Of a stretch of 64,000 nucleotides of DNA, positions 48,373 through 61,379 are shown one piece after another (the first letter of the stretch is position 1; every line of letters starts with the position of its first letter). The stretch is from NCBI GenBank assembly GCA_964057225.1, contig OZ059898.1:5146001-5210000 (forward strand). Reading direction: 5' to 3'. A program made the translations under genes and the position numbers. The stretch comes from Auanema rhodensis. Lineage: Eukaryota; Nematoda; Chromadorea; Rhabditida; Rhabditidae. The notes under the pieces were generated by a model. It saw nothing but the letters and a program-made list of their open reading frames with translations, had not been told where the DNA came from and ran no database searches.

Positions 48373-49974
48373 GACAATCTTACATGCATCAATAATACTA
48401 CTACAACTCGTTTGCTTTGATTTCAATACCAGATGTGAGCAATATAAACTTTATATTCCACTTATCCATAATGGATTTTCATCGAATTTTATTTAAATTT
48501 TACATTTTTCAATGTTCAACACTCGTATAACAATTCATCTTATATACATTGTCACATTGTATATTTATCTTTTATTTTTATAAAATATTTTTCATACTAA
48601 AAAGGTATTAAATGTTATTTTGAAAAAAAATTGAATTGAAAAAAAAAAGAAATAAATGGAGATAGAAAAATGATTTTTAAATTCTGATATTTTCATAACA
48701 TTTTTGAAAACTTCTACAGTTGCAATGATTCATTATCATTTGGTTTTTTCTATTCTATTGATTCTTATTCTCGAAGACATTTGTTGACTTTTCGGACAAC
48801 TTTTTACATTGAAACATACATTATTTTCTATAAATTTTTAGATTTATTTATTATTTTAATTTAAAATATTTAATAAATATCTTTATTTTTAAATATAAAA
48901 TAATTTTTATTCAGTGTCAAAGTTAATCGCTGTTAAATCTTATCAATATTTTATGAACAAAATAATAAAAATAGAATTAATCATAATTAAACGATGAAGA
49001 TTAGATGTTGTTTAATCTCTCATTCATATCTTATATTTTTGTTTTCTTTCTACAACTTGAAATTTCATAAATTCATCAAAAAATATTAAAAACATCACCA
49101 GAAATTTAGGTTCCGGTTTAATTTTTATTATTTAACTTATATATTTTTATTATATTATTAGTATTTATATAAGATTTTTTAAATTAAACTTATAAATGTA
49201 TGATTAATATTTAAATATTTGCAATATAATATATAATTCCAAACGTTTTCGATTGAACTTCAAATATTTATATCATTTTCTATATATGAGTCAGCTTTAT
49301 CTAAAATTATTTTTTTATAATCAATTCAAATATATCTTATTATATTGTTTAATTAAAATTTCTTTTAAACAAAAAATAATTTTTAAAGTTTTAAAATACA
49401 AAAAAAATAAAGTAGAACGAAAGATACATTGATGATTGGAATGATGAAAGTCCAAAAGATGATCAGATTCATGATAAGAGCTTATCAACAGCTTAACTCA
49501 TTCTTACCTCTTCTTTATTCCTAAATCTCTTTTTTTTTTGATATTGTTCAAAGAATCTTGATTGTATATACATACATACATGAATGTACATATACATATA
49601 TGTATATCTTTTTTCTTTTCTATATGATTCATGAACTATATTTTAATATTTCAAAATTGAATATTTCGAAAAAGTAAAAATTTTTTTTTATAAATTTCAA
49701 AGAAAAAATATTTTTTAATGAAATCTTTATTTATCTTTATCATTTTTACAAGCTAAATGTCATGTTTTATAGATTTTTATATATGAGTGGCATTGTTCGT
49801 GTCATGACTTTCAATGTGTTCTCACCATGATGACACATACTTCTATAGATGAATTCATATCTTTACCATTTTTCTTCCTCTTTATAACTATACGTATAGT
49901 TAATTGTCATTAAATGTTTCATTATAAAATATGCAGTATGACACCTAAGAGGGTTAGAATACATAGCAGCGCAT

Positions 49975-49980
49975 CACGTG
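49975..49980. promoter_or_regulatory. Single CACGTG E-box
   Basis: ATCACGTGAAG, close to the wording of the doubled element near 19.14 kb, about 950 bp upstream of the phosphatase ATG. Motif only. Confidence 0.3.
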
Positions 49981-50925
49981 AAGTAAAAGACGTCATCTAC
50001 CATTCAATAATATTGATTTCTGATTCATATATCGTTTTAAACATATTAAAATAACTATTATAATATATATGTATATAGATTGATTGATAGATATATCCAT
50101 TATTTAATGAAAATTTCCAAAAAACATCATTATAACATAATCCTTAACAACTAATATACATTCCTCTTTTAACTCTGATTCGTAGTATCAAAAATTCCTT
50201 GTCATTTACTCATTTATGATTAATTCTACTTCATTTTCCTTTTAAATTTCTTTTCTTTTTAAAATATTTTTTGTTACTGATCTTCTAGTTGCCTCTCATT
50301 GACAGAAGTTATCTAAACATGTTAACCTTTATGATTCATGTTTGTCTTAAGCAAATAGTTACTATTCTCAGAAATATATTAAACTTTTTGATTCTTCACA
50401 GTCTTTTTTCAGCATTTAATGCTTTGAACTTTTGTGTCTTCACCTCAACTTTATTTTTATTTCTTAATCTAAAAAGAAAAGAACAAAAAACGAAAATTAT
50501 TAAAAGAATATATTTCTTTTTTTTTTCATTGAAAAAAAATAAAAATTTTCTTTTCTTATTCAGATATTATCAGCTAAAATAATAATCACAGAGAGGCTCC
50601 ATCACATTATTAATTCTAAGATAAAACGTTTCCCTTATCATCAAGAACTACTGCTTCTCCATCTAACTCCGCCTATCATTCATCTAATAAATCCAACTTT
50701 CCATGACAAACATTTTCTCATTTCATTTCATAATTATTCTTTATTTTTCTTTTTATATATGTATATGCTGTATGTACTTCATTTCTTGGGAATGACTATT
50801 TTAAACTAATTTTTGTAGTAGCAAGGCTGTCATCGTCATCAGATAATTCGTCGTCGTTCGTCACGCGACTTCTTTCCAACCTTTGGAAGTCGTCGTCGAC
50901 TTCGACGTCGAAGAAAACATATGGA

Positions 50926-53786
50926 ATGACGACAAGAACTTCAATGACTTCGGAAAAGCACAAACGCCGAACACAGAATCGAGATGGCCGTACATCAGCC
51001 ATGCCTACCGCAACGGAAGGTCGCGAAGAAGTGAATGAGGTTTGTGAATTCTTTATAATTTGTTTTACAATTCGACTAAAAATCAGGAGTCATAAATTCA
51101 TTTTTTTTGATTATTTACGAATAATTCATGTTATTTTCTATTAAATTTTGAATCTAAAAATATATATTATATAAAAGTAATAAAGACGATTATATTGCTA
51201 AAATTACTATTTTAAACTGATTTACTATCTTATCGTTGAATTTATTTCAAAATTATTCTACAGTATACTATTATTATCCTATTCTATGCTTTTTCTTATA
51301 AATTATATAACATAGAAGATGATATTGATGAGAGCATGGAAGTAGCTTCTTCACCTCTAGTCTCTTTTTCTTTTTTTCTTTTCATCGTCATTATAGTCTT
51401 ATTCTTCTCGTGTTCTTCTTCTCATTCTCCTTCTGGTCAAGCGATCTTCTTAGCAGAACAAACTTCCAGCTGATCAACAAGCAAGAAGCTCGTTCTGACA
51501 TTTCCCTCATGATCATACTATGACTGTTCATGACACTATCGTCTACAGTTTGTTCTATATTTCAAATTTTCTATATTCTTTCTTCTTTGTCTTTCCGTTT
51601 TGAACACTATCCATCTTTGAAACTTTATCGCTCTTTTCATTTTAAAATACTTTTGTGTTGTAGTTACTTCAAAGAATTAAAAGACAAACAGTAACTTGAT
51701 AGTTAACTCTTATATTCTTCACTGGTTCAATCAGTTTTGCTTCTAAACCTCGAAACTTCGTCTTTCCGATGATAACAGAAAAAAAAAACGAATTTTAACA
51801 CCAAATTGCTATGTAGAACATAAAGATTCCTTTTATGTACAAATAAACCAGCTGACATATATCAGCTAAGAGTCGAGTGCCACCAGCTTTAGCCACTTGA
51901 AAATTCGTGGAGCTATTCGCACCAGAGACAATTTGACAGAAACAAGCCCTCAAGCGGTATGTTTCCTTTCTGGAAACTGTTTTCTTTCTCATTCTGCTCT
52001 CTGCTGTTTAGACTCTATTTCATCATTTTCTTAAGCTAAGTCATCTTCTGTCTGAAACTGTTTGCTTTTGACTAAATATTGAATTGCTTGTTGGTTTTTA
52101 TTTCGAAAACACACACCATGTACAAACACAAATACTCAAAAACTATAATGTTTCAAGCTGTTTTGTCTTAAATTTTTCAAAAATTGTTTTAAATTTTTCT
52201 TTTTTTTCAATGTTAGAAAAGCATGCGTTGCAAATGGTCTCGTGGACGAATTAAAGTAGCCCCATCCCGTTCAACAAGTTGCATTCAGAATCAGCTTGAA
52301 ATATTTAAACCATATTCAGAAGAAATTAATGATGAGGTAATAAGGATCAGGATATAATCATTGAAAACTTTATAAAAAATAAATAAAAGAACTTATTATA
52401 ACTATAAATATATTTTTTTATATAATTAATTATTTTTTCAGTTAATTGAAAGTCAACGACATATTGTACAACGATTTGTAATTGCTACAGCTAATAAAGG
52501 TCCTACTGGATTAGCAGACGAATACAGGTTTTCTTTTCAAATATCATGTTAAAGCCTAATAGCATAATGTTTTCTGCAGAAGTATTCCAGCTTTTCCGGA
52601 CCAATCAGCTAAATTCACTGCCTTTGCTGCTAACATGAGGAAAAACAGATACTCAGGTTAGTTTTCTCAAAACACAAGAACATGTTTAAAAAAGAATTTG
52701 TAAAAATAAATTAAATTAACTATGTATTTATCAAATAAATTTCATCAAAATATCATTATTTAGATGTTCATTGTGTGGATTCAACACGAGTTGTATTGAA
52801 ACTAGATAGTGAACGAGCTGGTGATTATATACATGCTAATTATGTGAAAAGTGATTTGCTAAAGAATAAGTATATCTGTACTCAGGTAATTTTTATAAGA
52901 TTAAAATTATAAAAATTATTATTTTCAGGGTCCATTACTAGATACAGCATATGATTTTTGGCGAATGATCTTTCAAGAACGTATTCAGAGTATCGTAATG
53001 TTATGCAGGTAAATATAATTTTAAAAATTTATATATATATCATATAATCGTATTCATATAAATAATTTTTGAAACATTAAAATATTAATTATATAATAAT
53101 AATAAATTAATAATTATAGTCCAAGTGAAGAAGGCCGAGTGAAATGTGATGTGTATTGGCCAGAAAAAGGCACAAAAGCTGAATATAATAGTGTGATTGT
53201 TGAAAACAATAGTCAAGAAGATGATGATTTTAATACAACTCAACTAATTGTTTATCCAAATCGTTCATATGGTTTATTTATTAATTAATTATATTTATAT
53301 ATAATCTATATAATATTGATAGATTGGGGTCCAACTATGCCATCGTATCATATTGTTCGGCTATATCGTTGGTCTCGATGGCCAGATCGTGGAATTCCTG
53401 ACAAAGAATCAATTCTTATTCCATTACGCATACTTCAATTGATTCAATGTGGATCATCTGTCATTCATTGTTCTGCAGGAATAGGACGTACAGGAAGCTT
53501 AATGGTTATTGAAATAGCTTTAAAAACTATTATGGCTGGTAGAGAATTAGATATTCGACAGGTAATATAAAATAAAATAAATATAATTAAATATTTATTT
53601 TAGATAACTGAAGATTTACGTAAATCACGTTGTCAATGTGTTCAAAATGAAATGCAATATCTATATATACATAGAACACTTATTGAATATGCTTTAGAGT
53701 ATATGAATACAGAAAAAACAAAAGCAGGAAAAGAAGCTGGTAAAGCTTTTCTTGAAGAATATAATTCTCGATTAGGAAAGAAATAA
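50926..53786 (+). CDS. Cytosolic protein tyrosine phosphatase
   Basis: About 370 aa in nine exons. A basic N-terminal region (KHKRRTQNRDGRTS, then KWSRGRIKVAPSRSTS) leads into one complete PTP domain. Visible signatures in order are the phosphotyrosine-recognition loop MRKNRYSDV; HANYVKSDLL; the WPD loop RWPDRGIPD; the catalytic P-loop VIHCSAGIGRTGS with Cys and Arg intact; and the Q-loop QCVQNEMQYLY. It should be active toward phosphotyrosine. There is no signal peptide or membrane helix, so it is cytosolic. Nematodes carry many such short PTPs, several used in sperm; that role here is inference. The first ATG follows an acceptor at 50817-50821. The frame is also open 5' of this ATG (Ser-rich), so a longer N-terminus is possible. 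Intron 1 is about 1.17 kb; the others are mostly short. The C-terminus is Lys-rich, ending NSRLGKK. Confidence 0.92.
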
Positions 53787-54458
53787 TGAGATGAAATCAA
53801 AAAATAACTTCTGATTTTCCCTTTTTTTTTTCTAAGATGAATCACATCAAAGTCATTATTTATTTTATATATTCTATATATGTTTAATACCATGTTAGGT
53901 ATATCAAATAACTTGCCGTTCTTTTCAATTTTTCGAAAATTGTGTTGAAAATGTTTTTCATTTCATACAAAATATCGCCATGTTTCTCTTTATATATTTC
54001 CAATTATTGAAATCCATTATATTTCAGTTTATTCCAATGCAAATTCTGGTCTTTGCAAACATCTAGTCAAATAGTCAACATTTAAAAATATTTTTTGGTT
54101 TTTTTATGAAAATTTTATAATTTGAATGTTGTCTGACCCATTTGCCTTGTATTCAATCAGGTGTCTTGTAAGTATATTTTTAAAATAATTTTTATTTTAA
54201 TTTTACTTAAGAAAAAAAAAAGATTTTAATTATAAAATTAATTATTAGAATAATATAGTATACAAATATAAAAAATATTGTTAAAACATAAATTAATTTG
54301 TTTTGAAAACTCATGTAGTATCTTCCCCTCATTTAGAATTTTCTTTTCAGTTGTTGTATGTACCAGTATATTCTTATTCCAATCAAAAAAAAAACATTTC
54401 ATGTGTATATTGATTATAAATAAAAATTTTTAAAAAGAACTATTATTTATTATTTTTA

Positions 54459-54489
<31 letters not shown>

Positions 54490-54693
54490 GTTTTTTTAAA
54501 TACAATGTTATACATAGTATAAGAAAATATTAATTTACATGTATGTAATATTCTAAAACTAAAATTACTAATTAATTATAAATATATATGTTATAATATA
54601 TTATATACATAAGATAATTAGAATAATATAAATTAATTAATCAACTATATAAAATATAATATAATAGGCACATAATTAAGGTTTTGTTTTTAT
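53787..54693. other. Convergent intergenic spacer
   Basis: About 0.9 kb between two convergent genes, holding both 3' UTRs. It is AT-rich and includes a TTA-triplet microsatellite at 54459-54486. No exon was recognised. Confidence 0.55.
54459..54486. repeat. (TTA)n microsatellite
   Basis: About nine ATT/TTA units in the spacer downstream of the repeat-protein gene. Confidence 0.85.
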
Positions 54694-57435
54694 TTATTTT
54701 GTATCACTAGTTGAATCAACAATATCAGCAGGCTTCTCTGTTGTTGTTGATGATGCTGATTCTGTTTGTGTTGAACTGGGGTTTGCCTTTTCTGATTTTT
54801 TCGGGCTATCTTTTTGAATTCTAATAGTATATCCTATATATCCATTAGGTGAACCATAGTTGATATTTGATTTATCAGAACCATAACTACCATATTGCAT
54901 ATTTGGTGTATTATCATTATTATTATTATATGAATAATAATTTTGATTATTAACTCCATCAGATTGATCATTTGGATAATAATAACCATCTGATCCATAA
55001 TTATTTGAATATCCTCCGGTATATGTTTGTGATGTTGGAGTATATCCATTATTCGTATATCCAGAAGCTGAAGTATCATATGGCATATAGTTACCAGAAG
55101 ACATATCAGATGAACCATAGTTTGATGAAATGCTGTTCTTTTGATTTGATCCGTAATTTCCATAATTACTATAGCCATCATTATCTGTCATTCCTGTAGA
55201 CCATGTGTTCGAATTTTGATTCACATAGTTATTTGAACCAGCATTCTGCTGATTACCATAATATGATCCTCCTTGATTGTTATAATCAGTTGTATAACCA
55301 GATGATGGTGTTAGTGTACCATATGAACTACCATAGTTCCCTATGTTATCGGTGCTTTGCCCATAATTATTATCAGAAGTGTAATATCCATTGTTAGTAC
55401 CATATGATGATTTTGAATCTGGATACTGTGGCTGTGCTTCCTGACCATATTCATTTCCATTTGATTTGCCATAATTTCCAGAAAATCCATTGAAGTTATT
55501 TGCGACTGGTTGATATCCATTGTTGTATCCTCCTGATGCTCCAGCTGCTCCTGCTGTGCTATATGTGTTATCAATTCCATTATTATATCCGCCATCCGAA
55601 GATCCCATGTTATTACTATAACCTGAATCAGGTGAACCATAACTACTGTAACCATCATTTCCAGTATTAAATCCGTTGTTGGCCGTGTTGAATCCATTAT
55701 TGTAGTTTCCGTTATTTCCTTGAGTATATCCTCCAAAATTATCTTCATTTATACCGTACTTTTGATCAGGTTGTCCATTTCCAAATCCATAATTGTTATT
55801 TGAATCTGGTTGATTTCCATAATTCATATCTGGTTGCGTAATAAATCCTTGTCCAGTGTTATCGGGTTGGTTACCGTATCCATAACCAGCGCTTTGATCG
55901 GGTTGAATACCGTAACCATAACCACTATTATCAGGTTGATTACCGTATCCGTAACTATTGGCATCTGGCTGGTTACCGTACCCGTAACTATTGGTATCTG
56001 GCTGGTTACCGTAACCAAAACTATTGGTATCAGGCTGATTACCGTATCCATAGCCATTTGCATCAGGCTGATTACCGTATCCATAATTTCCATTATCAGT
56101 CTGACCAGCATAGCCATTGTCTCCAGCATTATTTTCATATCCACCTCCGAAACCATTATTATTTCCATAGTCTTCTAAATAATTTAATCTAAAAATATAA
56201 ATTTAATTTGTCTCACCATTACCATTTCCATAATTCATTCCATAGCCTTTCGGCTGGTTAGGAATGATTATTCCACTGGGTCCTGTTTGTGAATAGCCTC
56301 CATAGCCCATGGGTGCAGTTGGTTTTGTTCCAGTGGACGAGCCGACCATATATGGATCGCCAGAAGCTGATGAAGCAACACCAGCACGATTCATAGTGGC
56401 TTGTCCTTTCAAACTATCAACACTTCCTTCAAGTATGTATGTATTACTACTAATTTATTCATTAACTACAGTATACCATAACTTCCGAATGTGTTTCTTC
56501 CTAATCCTTTTCCAGATTTAGTTATAGCACCCAAATAACTATTACTTTTGCTTATTTGTGAATCAGGAATACCGCTATATCCACTTAAAAAATAAAAATT
56601 TATAATTAATAAAAAAGAAATTAAATCTTACCTGGCATATGGATTACCAGTATGTGTATGACTGTCAACTTCAACTAAATATGTAGCCCCAAATGAGCTA
56701 CCATAACCGCTACGTAGTTTACTACTTGAAAAGCCTACAAAAATATTTCAAATTACTTATAGAACAAATGTTGAAAATGAAAAAAAAGAACATAAAACGA
56801 GTAATAGAAGTAAGATAAGTTGATAGTTTTGTACAGTTGTCGAACTCACTTCCAATACTCTTTTCATGGTTCAAGGAGTTAACCAACTTACGGATGTCTT
56901 CCTTAACTTCTGCTTCTTCCTGAAAAAATAAGTTTTTTTTCAGATAGAAACACAAACAAAGAATATAAGAACAACCGATCTTCGAACAAAAAATAATTTT
57001 AAATAGAAAACTAACGGAATATTCTCACGTCAATTACGTGAATCATTTCGTTTTTATTTAAATTCAAATTGAACGAATGTTCTGTTCTCATTATTTAAGT
57101 AATTGAAATTCAAGCAATCAATGTTCTCAGAGTTTGAAAAAAAACGAAAAGCTAACCTCAGCTTTGCTTTTCTTATTGGCTGCTTTAATTTTAGCAATAG
57201 CTGGAAATGTTATAAGAGCTCCTTGATTGTATGCAACTGGACTTCTTTGAGCAGCATCTGTATTGAAGTGATTAAATCTGGGTTCGAAAATAGAAAGAAA
57301 TTTGGAACCTTTTATAGATTCCAATATGGAGCTTTTGTTTCCTGGCGGCCGATCTTCTTCAGGAATATTCTTTTCATTTGTTGTTTTGTGAGCAGTTGCA
57401 AGAACGAATAAATATAATAGATAATATAATTTCAT
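54694..57435 (-). CDS. Secreted Tyr/Asn/Gly-rich tandem-repeat protein
   Basis: About 750 aa in six exons, the last (54694-56176) encoding most of the repeats. MKLYYLLYLFVLATAHKT is a signal peptide. A basic, charged region with AAQRSPVAYNQGA and a short acidic helix (EEAEVKEDIRKLVNSL) follow. Then a Gly/Ser/Tyr-rich section leads into about ten copies of an 11-residue unit, YGNQPDANSYG with variants, then some 300 residues of irregular Tyr-Gly-Asn-Ser sequence. The C-terminus turns charged and Thr/Ser-rich (KPADIVDSTSDTK). There are almost no cysteines, so it is not an ABU/PQN Cys-repeat protein or a collagen. The composition suggests an extracellular matrix, cuticle, eggshell or secreted adhesive component that could self-associate through Tyr or Asn/Gln; this is inference. 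A TTTTTCAG acceptor abuts the ATG directly, which fixes the start. No homologue is recognised. Confidence 0.88.
55835..56082 (-). repeat. 33-bp coding tandem repeat (GYGNQPDANSY units)
   Basis: About eight direct copies of a 33-bp unit, TACGGTAACCAGCCAGATRC-type with variable third positions, encode the QPD repeats of the secreted protein. The most similar copies are in the middle (55940-56080). The complementary strand is open for over 100 codons only because of the repeat. Confidence 0.9.
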
Positions 57436-58516
57436 CTGAAAAATTTTAAAAAATTAAAAGAATAATATTAAAAAATAAAATATTTAACTATAATACTATA
57501 TCAATATATAATAAATAAATTATCTATTTTATTTCGAAGATACTGTTAAACTAAAGAATTTCAGGAAAAATCAGGTACATCAAATGAACAAGAAAGCTCG
57601 AATCAGACGGACTTTTGTCTTTAAATATCTCACATTTCGACATGTCATTTTGAAGTCTAATTAAACAAACAAGCATATACAGTGAAAAACAGAAAATGCT
57701 TCATGGTTTCTAGACTGTCAACTGAAAATCAGAAGAGAAATGTGTGAAACTGAGAGAATTTGAGAAATTTTGAAAATTAGAGAATTGAAACTAGTGGATC
57801 AACCAAAGTGACCAGAAGATAGAAATTGAAAATCCTGATCTTGCAATACCTGATTTCTAATATAGCTGTCAGAAAAGAAAAAAATTATAATGTCAGAAAA
57901 GTACGTCTGAAAGCCAGCGCACCGATTATCCGTTCTCTGTCTTCCGGATATTTTGAGAAACAACCGGCTTATTGTCAGTTTTTGATTTGGTCAAGAAATC
58001 TAAAATTAACATTGAACAAATTTAATATAAACATTATAATAATAATATTAATAATATTCATAAACATTAATATAAAGAATAAATATTTTGATTATTCAAT
58101 GTATAATTATAAAATTTTTTAGCGTAAGATTCACAATATCGTGAGTCGATATACTTAGAATCTGTATTTGCTTTCATCTTCACACTCCTATTGTAGAAAC
58201 ATATTAGTATTATATCTGTTGACTTTATAATTATACAATTGAATAACTATGCATCTTTGAATCTTTTATGCAAAGATGAAACATGTAAAATATTCCATTT
58301 TAGCTTCTCAGGTTTTACTACTCAGATGAAAAATAAAAAATTTATTATACGTTATAGTTAATTATCAAATATAGTTTTATTATTGTATACTTTTTATAAT
58401 AAAATTATAATAAAATAGAAATAAAAATAGAAATTTAAGCAATTTAACAGTTTTGCACTTAAAGAGAAAAAGTTCAAAGTTTGTTTGATAAGAAAAATAA
58501 AATGGAGAAATGTGAA
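57436..58516. other. Intergenic between repeat-protein and KCTD genes
   Basis: The left part holds the upstream region of the repeat-protein gene and is somewhat GC-richer (57.55-57.97 kb). The right part is AT-rich and should include the KCTD 3' UTR. A 98-codon open frame on the + strand has no domain and is AT-driven. Confidence 0.5.
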
Positions 58517-59198
58517 TTATTCAGAATCTGAATAGCACGCAAAATAGTTTGCTTTTCCTGTTAGCTTCCAAAGCTTTTTTTTGATCACGTATTTTAAGCC
58601 ATCCATTCCAAAGAATTCAGCTTCACGCTGAAAATAAAAATAGTTTAACTAACAATAATATACATATATTTAATAAATAATATAATAAAATTAATTAAAT
58701 AATTGAATAAGATCCTTGAACTAACCATTAAATCAAGAAGAAATGGTTGATTATCTGGTAAACTTGTTTTTCTACCATTTCGAATATATTGTAAAATCTA
58801 AAATAATTTATATATATATATATTATAATATTTAATTCATTTTTTTATTAAAAAAAATTATTTACATGACGAAACAAAATTCCATCACGATCAATATCCA
58901 TTCGATATTTGATATGATTTGGAGAAGATTCCCAATGAACACATGAAGCCTAAATAAAGATTTAATCATTAATCATTATAATTTTGATACTTTGATTAAG
59001 AATTCAGATGCTTTTATTATACGTTCACGGAAATATAAACCATTTGTTTCAAATGTCAATAATGTTCGAAGTTGAATTGGATAAATCTAAAATATTTTAT
59101 TATAAATAATATAATTTATAAACTAAACTAACCTCTCCACCAACGAATATATTAATCCATTCTCGATCAGATTTGAAAATTGCTGGATTAGGATCCAT
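58517..59198 (-). CDS. KCTD-like protein (T1/BTB domain only)
   Basis: About 155 aa in five exons with introns of 45-80 bp. It begins MDPNPAIFKSDREWINIFVG, then GEIYPIQLRTLLTFETNG. It continues with DIDRDGILFRHILQYIRNGR, KTSLPDNQPFLLDLM and REAEFFGMDGLKYVIKK. This is the tetramerisation (T1) type of BTB/POZ domain seen in KCTD proteins, with the VGG-like start, the DRDG-x2-F-RH-IL-Y-RNG core and the L-EAEFFG helix all present. KCTD proteins usually act as oligomeric adaptors for Cullin-3 ligases or GPCR signalling. The protein ends soon after the domain (KANYFACYSDSE), so it is short for the family. A TAATATAG acceptor lies just before the ATG. The role here is inferred. Confidence 0.88.
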
Positions 59199-60653
59199 AT
59201 TATCTATATTATCTATATTATAATTATAATAAATATACTTTTAAAATAAAAAAATTTAAAAAATAAGAGGAGAGAGAATCCTAAAATGGATACTGATGGA
59301 ATAGAATTCTTCAACAAGACTACCATTTCAAATAGACATCTTCCAATTATTATAATTAGAAGATTGACCGAAGCCTAATGCGAAATTTTGCAGAAAAAAA
59401 AATAAGAAAACAAGTATTGTAAATCTATTGTTTATCTTTTTATATTTAGACAATCTAAGACAACGTATGCGTGTGGATCGCAAATAATTGAATTTCTTTA
59501 TTAGGCAAATGGATCGGCCATTTGAGACCATGTTCTGGCATCCTCCTATTCGTTTTGTCTTCTCTAAAGTCTATCTTTTAGATTTTGTCTTTTCTTTCTT
59601 TTTCTCTTATCTCCTCTTCTTATTTTTCATTTTCTCTAACTGTCTTATTCTCCTTTTTCATTCATTTTTCTTCTTGTTTCGAACTTAACAAAGAAAAGGA
59701 AGCAGAATTAGCTTTTCAAATCGAGCAGCAGTTGTTTCAGTAAATTCTGCATATGAGTTCGAGAGAATCATTTACTTACAATTTTAATAAAAGTTTAAAA
59801 AAAGAAAATAACAACAACAACAACAAGATATATATGTATTTGAAAACTTTTCTCATAAAAATATTTTGTTTTACAAAGCAAAATAACAATAATTGTAAGA
59901 AAAAGTCATTTTTTTTGTCTTTTAATTAGAAAAATAACAGTAATAGTAAGATAACGACAAGTTTAAACTGAAAGATATACTACGATTTGAACGAAGAAAA
60001 AATAATTTTTTCCCGTTAGTTCCGTTTTTTTGGGTCGATTGTGAGTAGTAAATCCAGCACTAAGAACATTAGACAAATGGTTAGTTTTATAAAAGTCAAT
60101 TCACATACTGACGTCCTTGTCAGACATTATTCGGATGCTCGTAGAAGCTTACATATAATGCTCTTATAAAATATTGAAGTTACAGCCTAAGTTTTATGTT
60201 TAAATGAGATCTTGTTTAAATCCAAGTAAAGTATTGGACATTGAGAAGGCTTTTAAAAAATTATTTCATATACTATAAGTGATGCATTTGAATTAACTAT
60301 TCATATACTTAGTTTAATTAACCTGTTTCATGTATAATATATATATAACACTCGTATACATAGTTATATTAGATATTTTCAAGAAAAAAAAATTAATTTT
60401 TATTATAACTTCAGCTGTATTATATGGAAATTTTCAATATTCATTGTTTCAAATGATTTCACATGATTCTGACACATCATCGCTGACAACAATATTTTCT
60501 CATCTGATCAACAGAATATGAATCATTTTATATTTTGGGGTTTTTTCAATATTATACACCAATATCATTTCAATTCAAACATTTATTTCATATTGAACTA
60601 TTCTTTTCTATCAAATATATTATAAATTTATTATTTTTTTAAGGAATTCAATT
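59199..60653. other. Divergent intergenic region
   Basis: About 1.45 kb between the KCTD start (minus) and the EF-hand gene start (plus). A 67-codon minus-strand frame (59531-59328) with a hydrophobic stretch ends NYNNWKMSI, but it has no supporting splice or family evidence. Pyrimidine-rich sequence lies at 59.57-59.68 kb. Confidence 0.5.
60643..60643 (+). promoter_or_regulatory. Trans-splice-like acceptor before the EF-hand gene
   Basis: TTATTTTTTTAAG ends here, 10 nt before the ATG at 60654, with no matching donor and open frame upstream. This is typical of a spliced-leader acceptor. Confidence 0.45.
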
Positions 60654-61379
60654 ATGAATGATGATATAGCTGATGTTTTTCATTTTTATGATAACAGAGG
60701 AGATAAAAAAATATCAGCTTCACAGGTATAAATTATAATAATTAAAATATATATTAGATTATAAATATTTATATTAAATACAATTTTTGTATATTTAAAA
60801 TACAAATTTAATATTTTCAATTTTTAGATTGCGATTTGTCTGCGTTCTTTAGAATTAAGACCAACAGAAGCTATGATTGATCAGCTGACAATTGCTTGGA
60901 AGGAAAAGCCAGGTAATCTTGAACTAGAAGTCTCTATATAATGAAAAATCAACTTCTTAAATTATTTTTTGTGGTAAATCATTGAAATTTATAAAATATA
61001 TGTTCAGAGACACGTATATCAATCGAAGAATTCATTCCTATCTATAATAATTTACGAGAAAAATGTGGCCAACCTACACCTATGGACAGCTTATTGGTAA
61101 ATTTGAAAGAAATAAGCAAAACCTTTAATATTGTCAGAATCTGTTAACTCTGTACGATCGTGATAGTACTGGTACAATAACGTTGGCAGATTTTTCTCTC
61201 ATGCTTCAGCATACAGGTAAAAAGCTTGATGATATTGTATGAACCAAACAAACTTAATTTTTAAACGTGAAGGAGAGAAACTCAATTCAAATGAAGTGGA
61301 AGATCTACTATCCGGACTTGAAATAACTGAAGGAAAAATTCAAATTTCTGAGATAGTGCGTGTAATTTCTTCAATATAA
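60654..61379 (+). CDS. Essential myosin light chain-like EF-hand protein
   Basis: About 144 aa in five exons. It starts MNDDIADVFHFYDNRGDKKI, a degenerate first EF-hand. Then CLRSLELRPTEAMIDQL matches the conserved ALRALGQNPT-type helix of essential light chains, and ISIEEFIPIYNNL matches the second lobe entry. EF-hand three, LYDRDSTGTITLADF, keeps the D-x-D-x-T-G-T-I-x4-F pattern and may bind calcium. TGEKLNSNEVEDLLSGLEI and a final ISEIVRVISSI complete the fold. Length and order fit the essential (alkali) light chain, in C. elegans terms closest to MLC-5-type, which supports the lever arm of non-muscle or muscle myosin II. Calmodulin-family proteins are the alternative, but the first and last loops are too degenerate. 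Start chosen 10 nt after an acceptor. Confidence 0.88.

Larger units (their letters stand above)
43289..50818. other. 7.5-kb very AT-rich gap with microsatellites
   Basis: No supported gene. The sequence is mostly A/T-rich simple sequence with GA, GATA and TA repeats. Three slightly GC-richer patches stand out: 43.93-44.08 kb (with a TATGCC-TAAA-GGCATA hairpin), 47.28-47.40 kb and 47.90-48.04 kb. Open frames of 60-105 codons are AT-driven and lack domains. It contains the promoter regions of the nuclear-receptor gene (left end) and the phosphatase gene (right end). Confidence 0.5.

Noticed and set aside
55810-56178. Open frame of 122 codons on the + strand
   Set aside because: It is the antisense of the 33-bp coding repeats; the Ile/Val/Thr-rich product is a mirror of the YGNQPD units. 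The minus strand has signal peptide and splice sites.
59328-59531. 67-codon minus-strand frame with hydrophobic stretch
   Set aside because: Arg-rich N-terminus before a poly-Phe run from T-rich DNA; no splice or family evidence.
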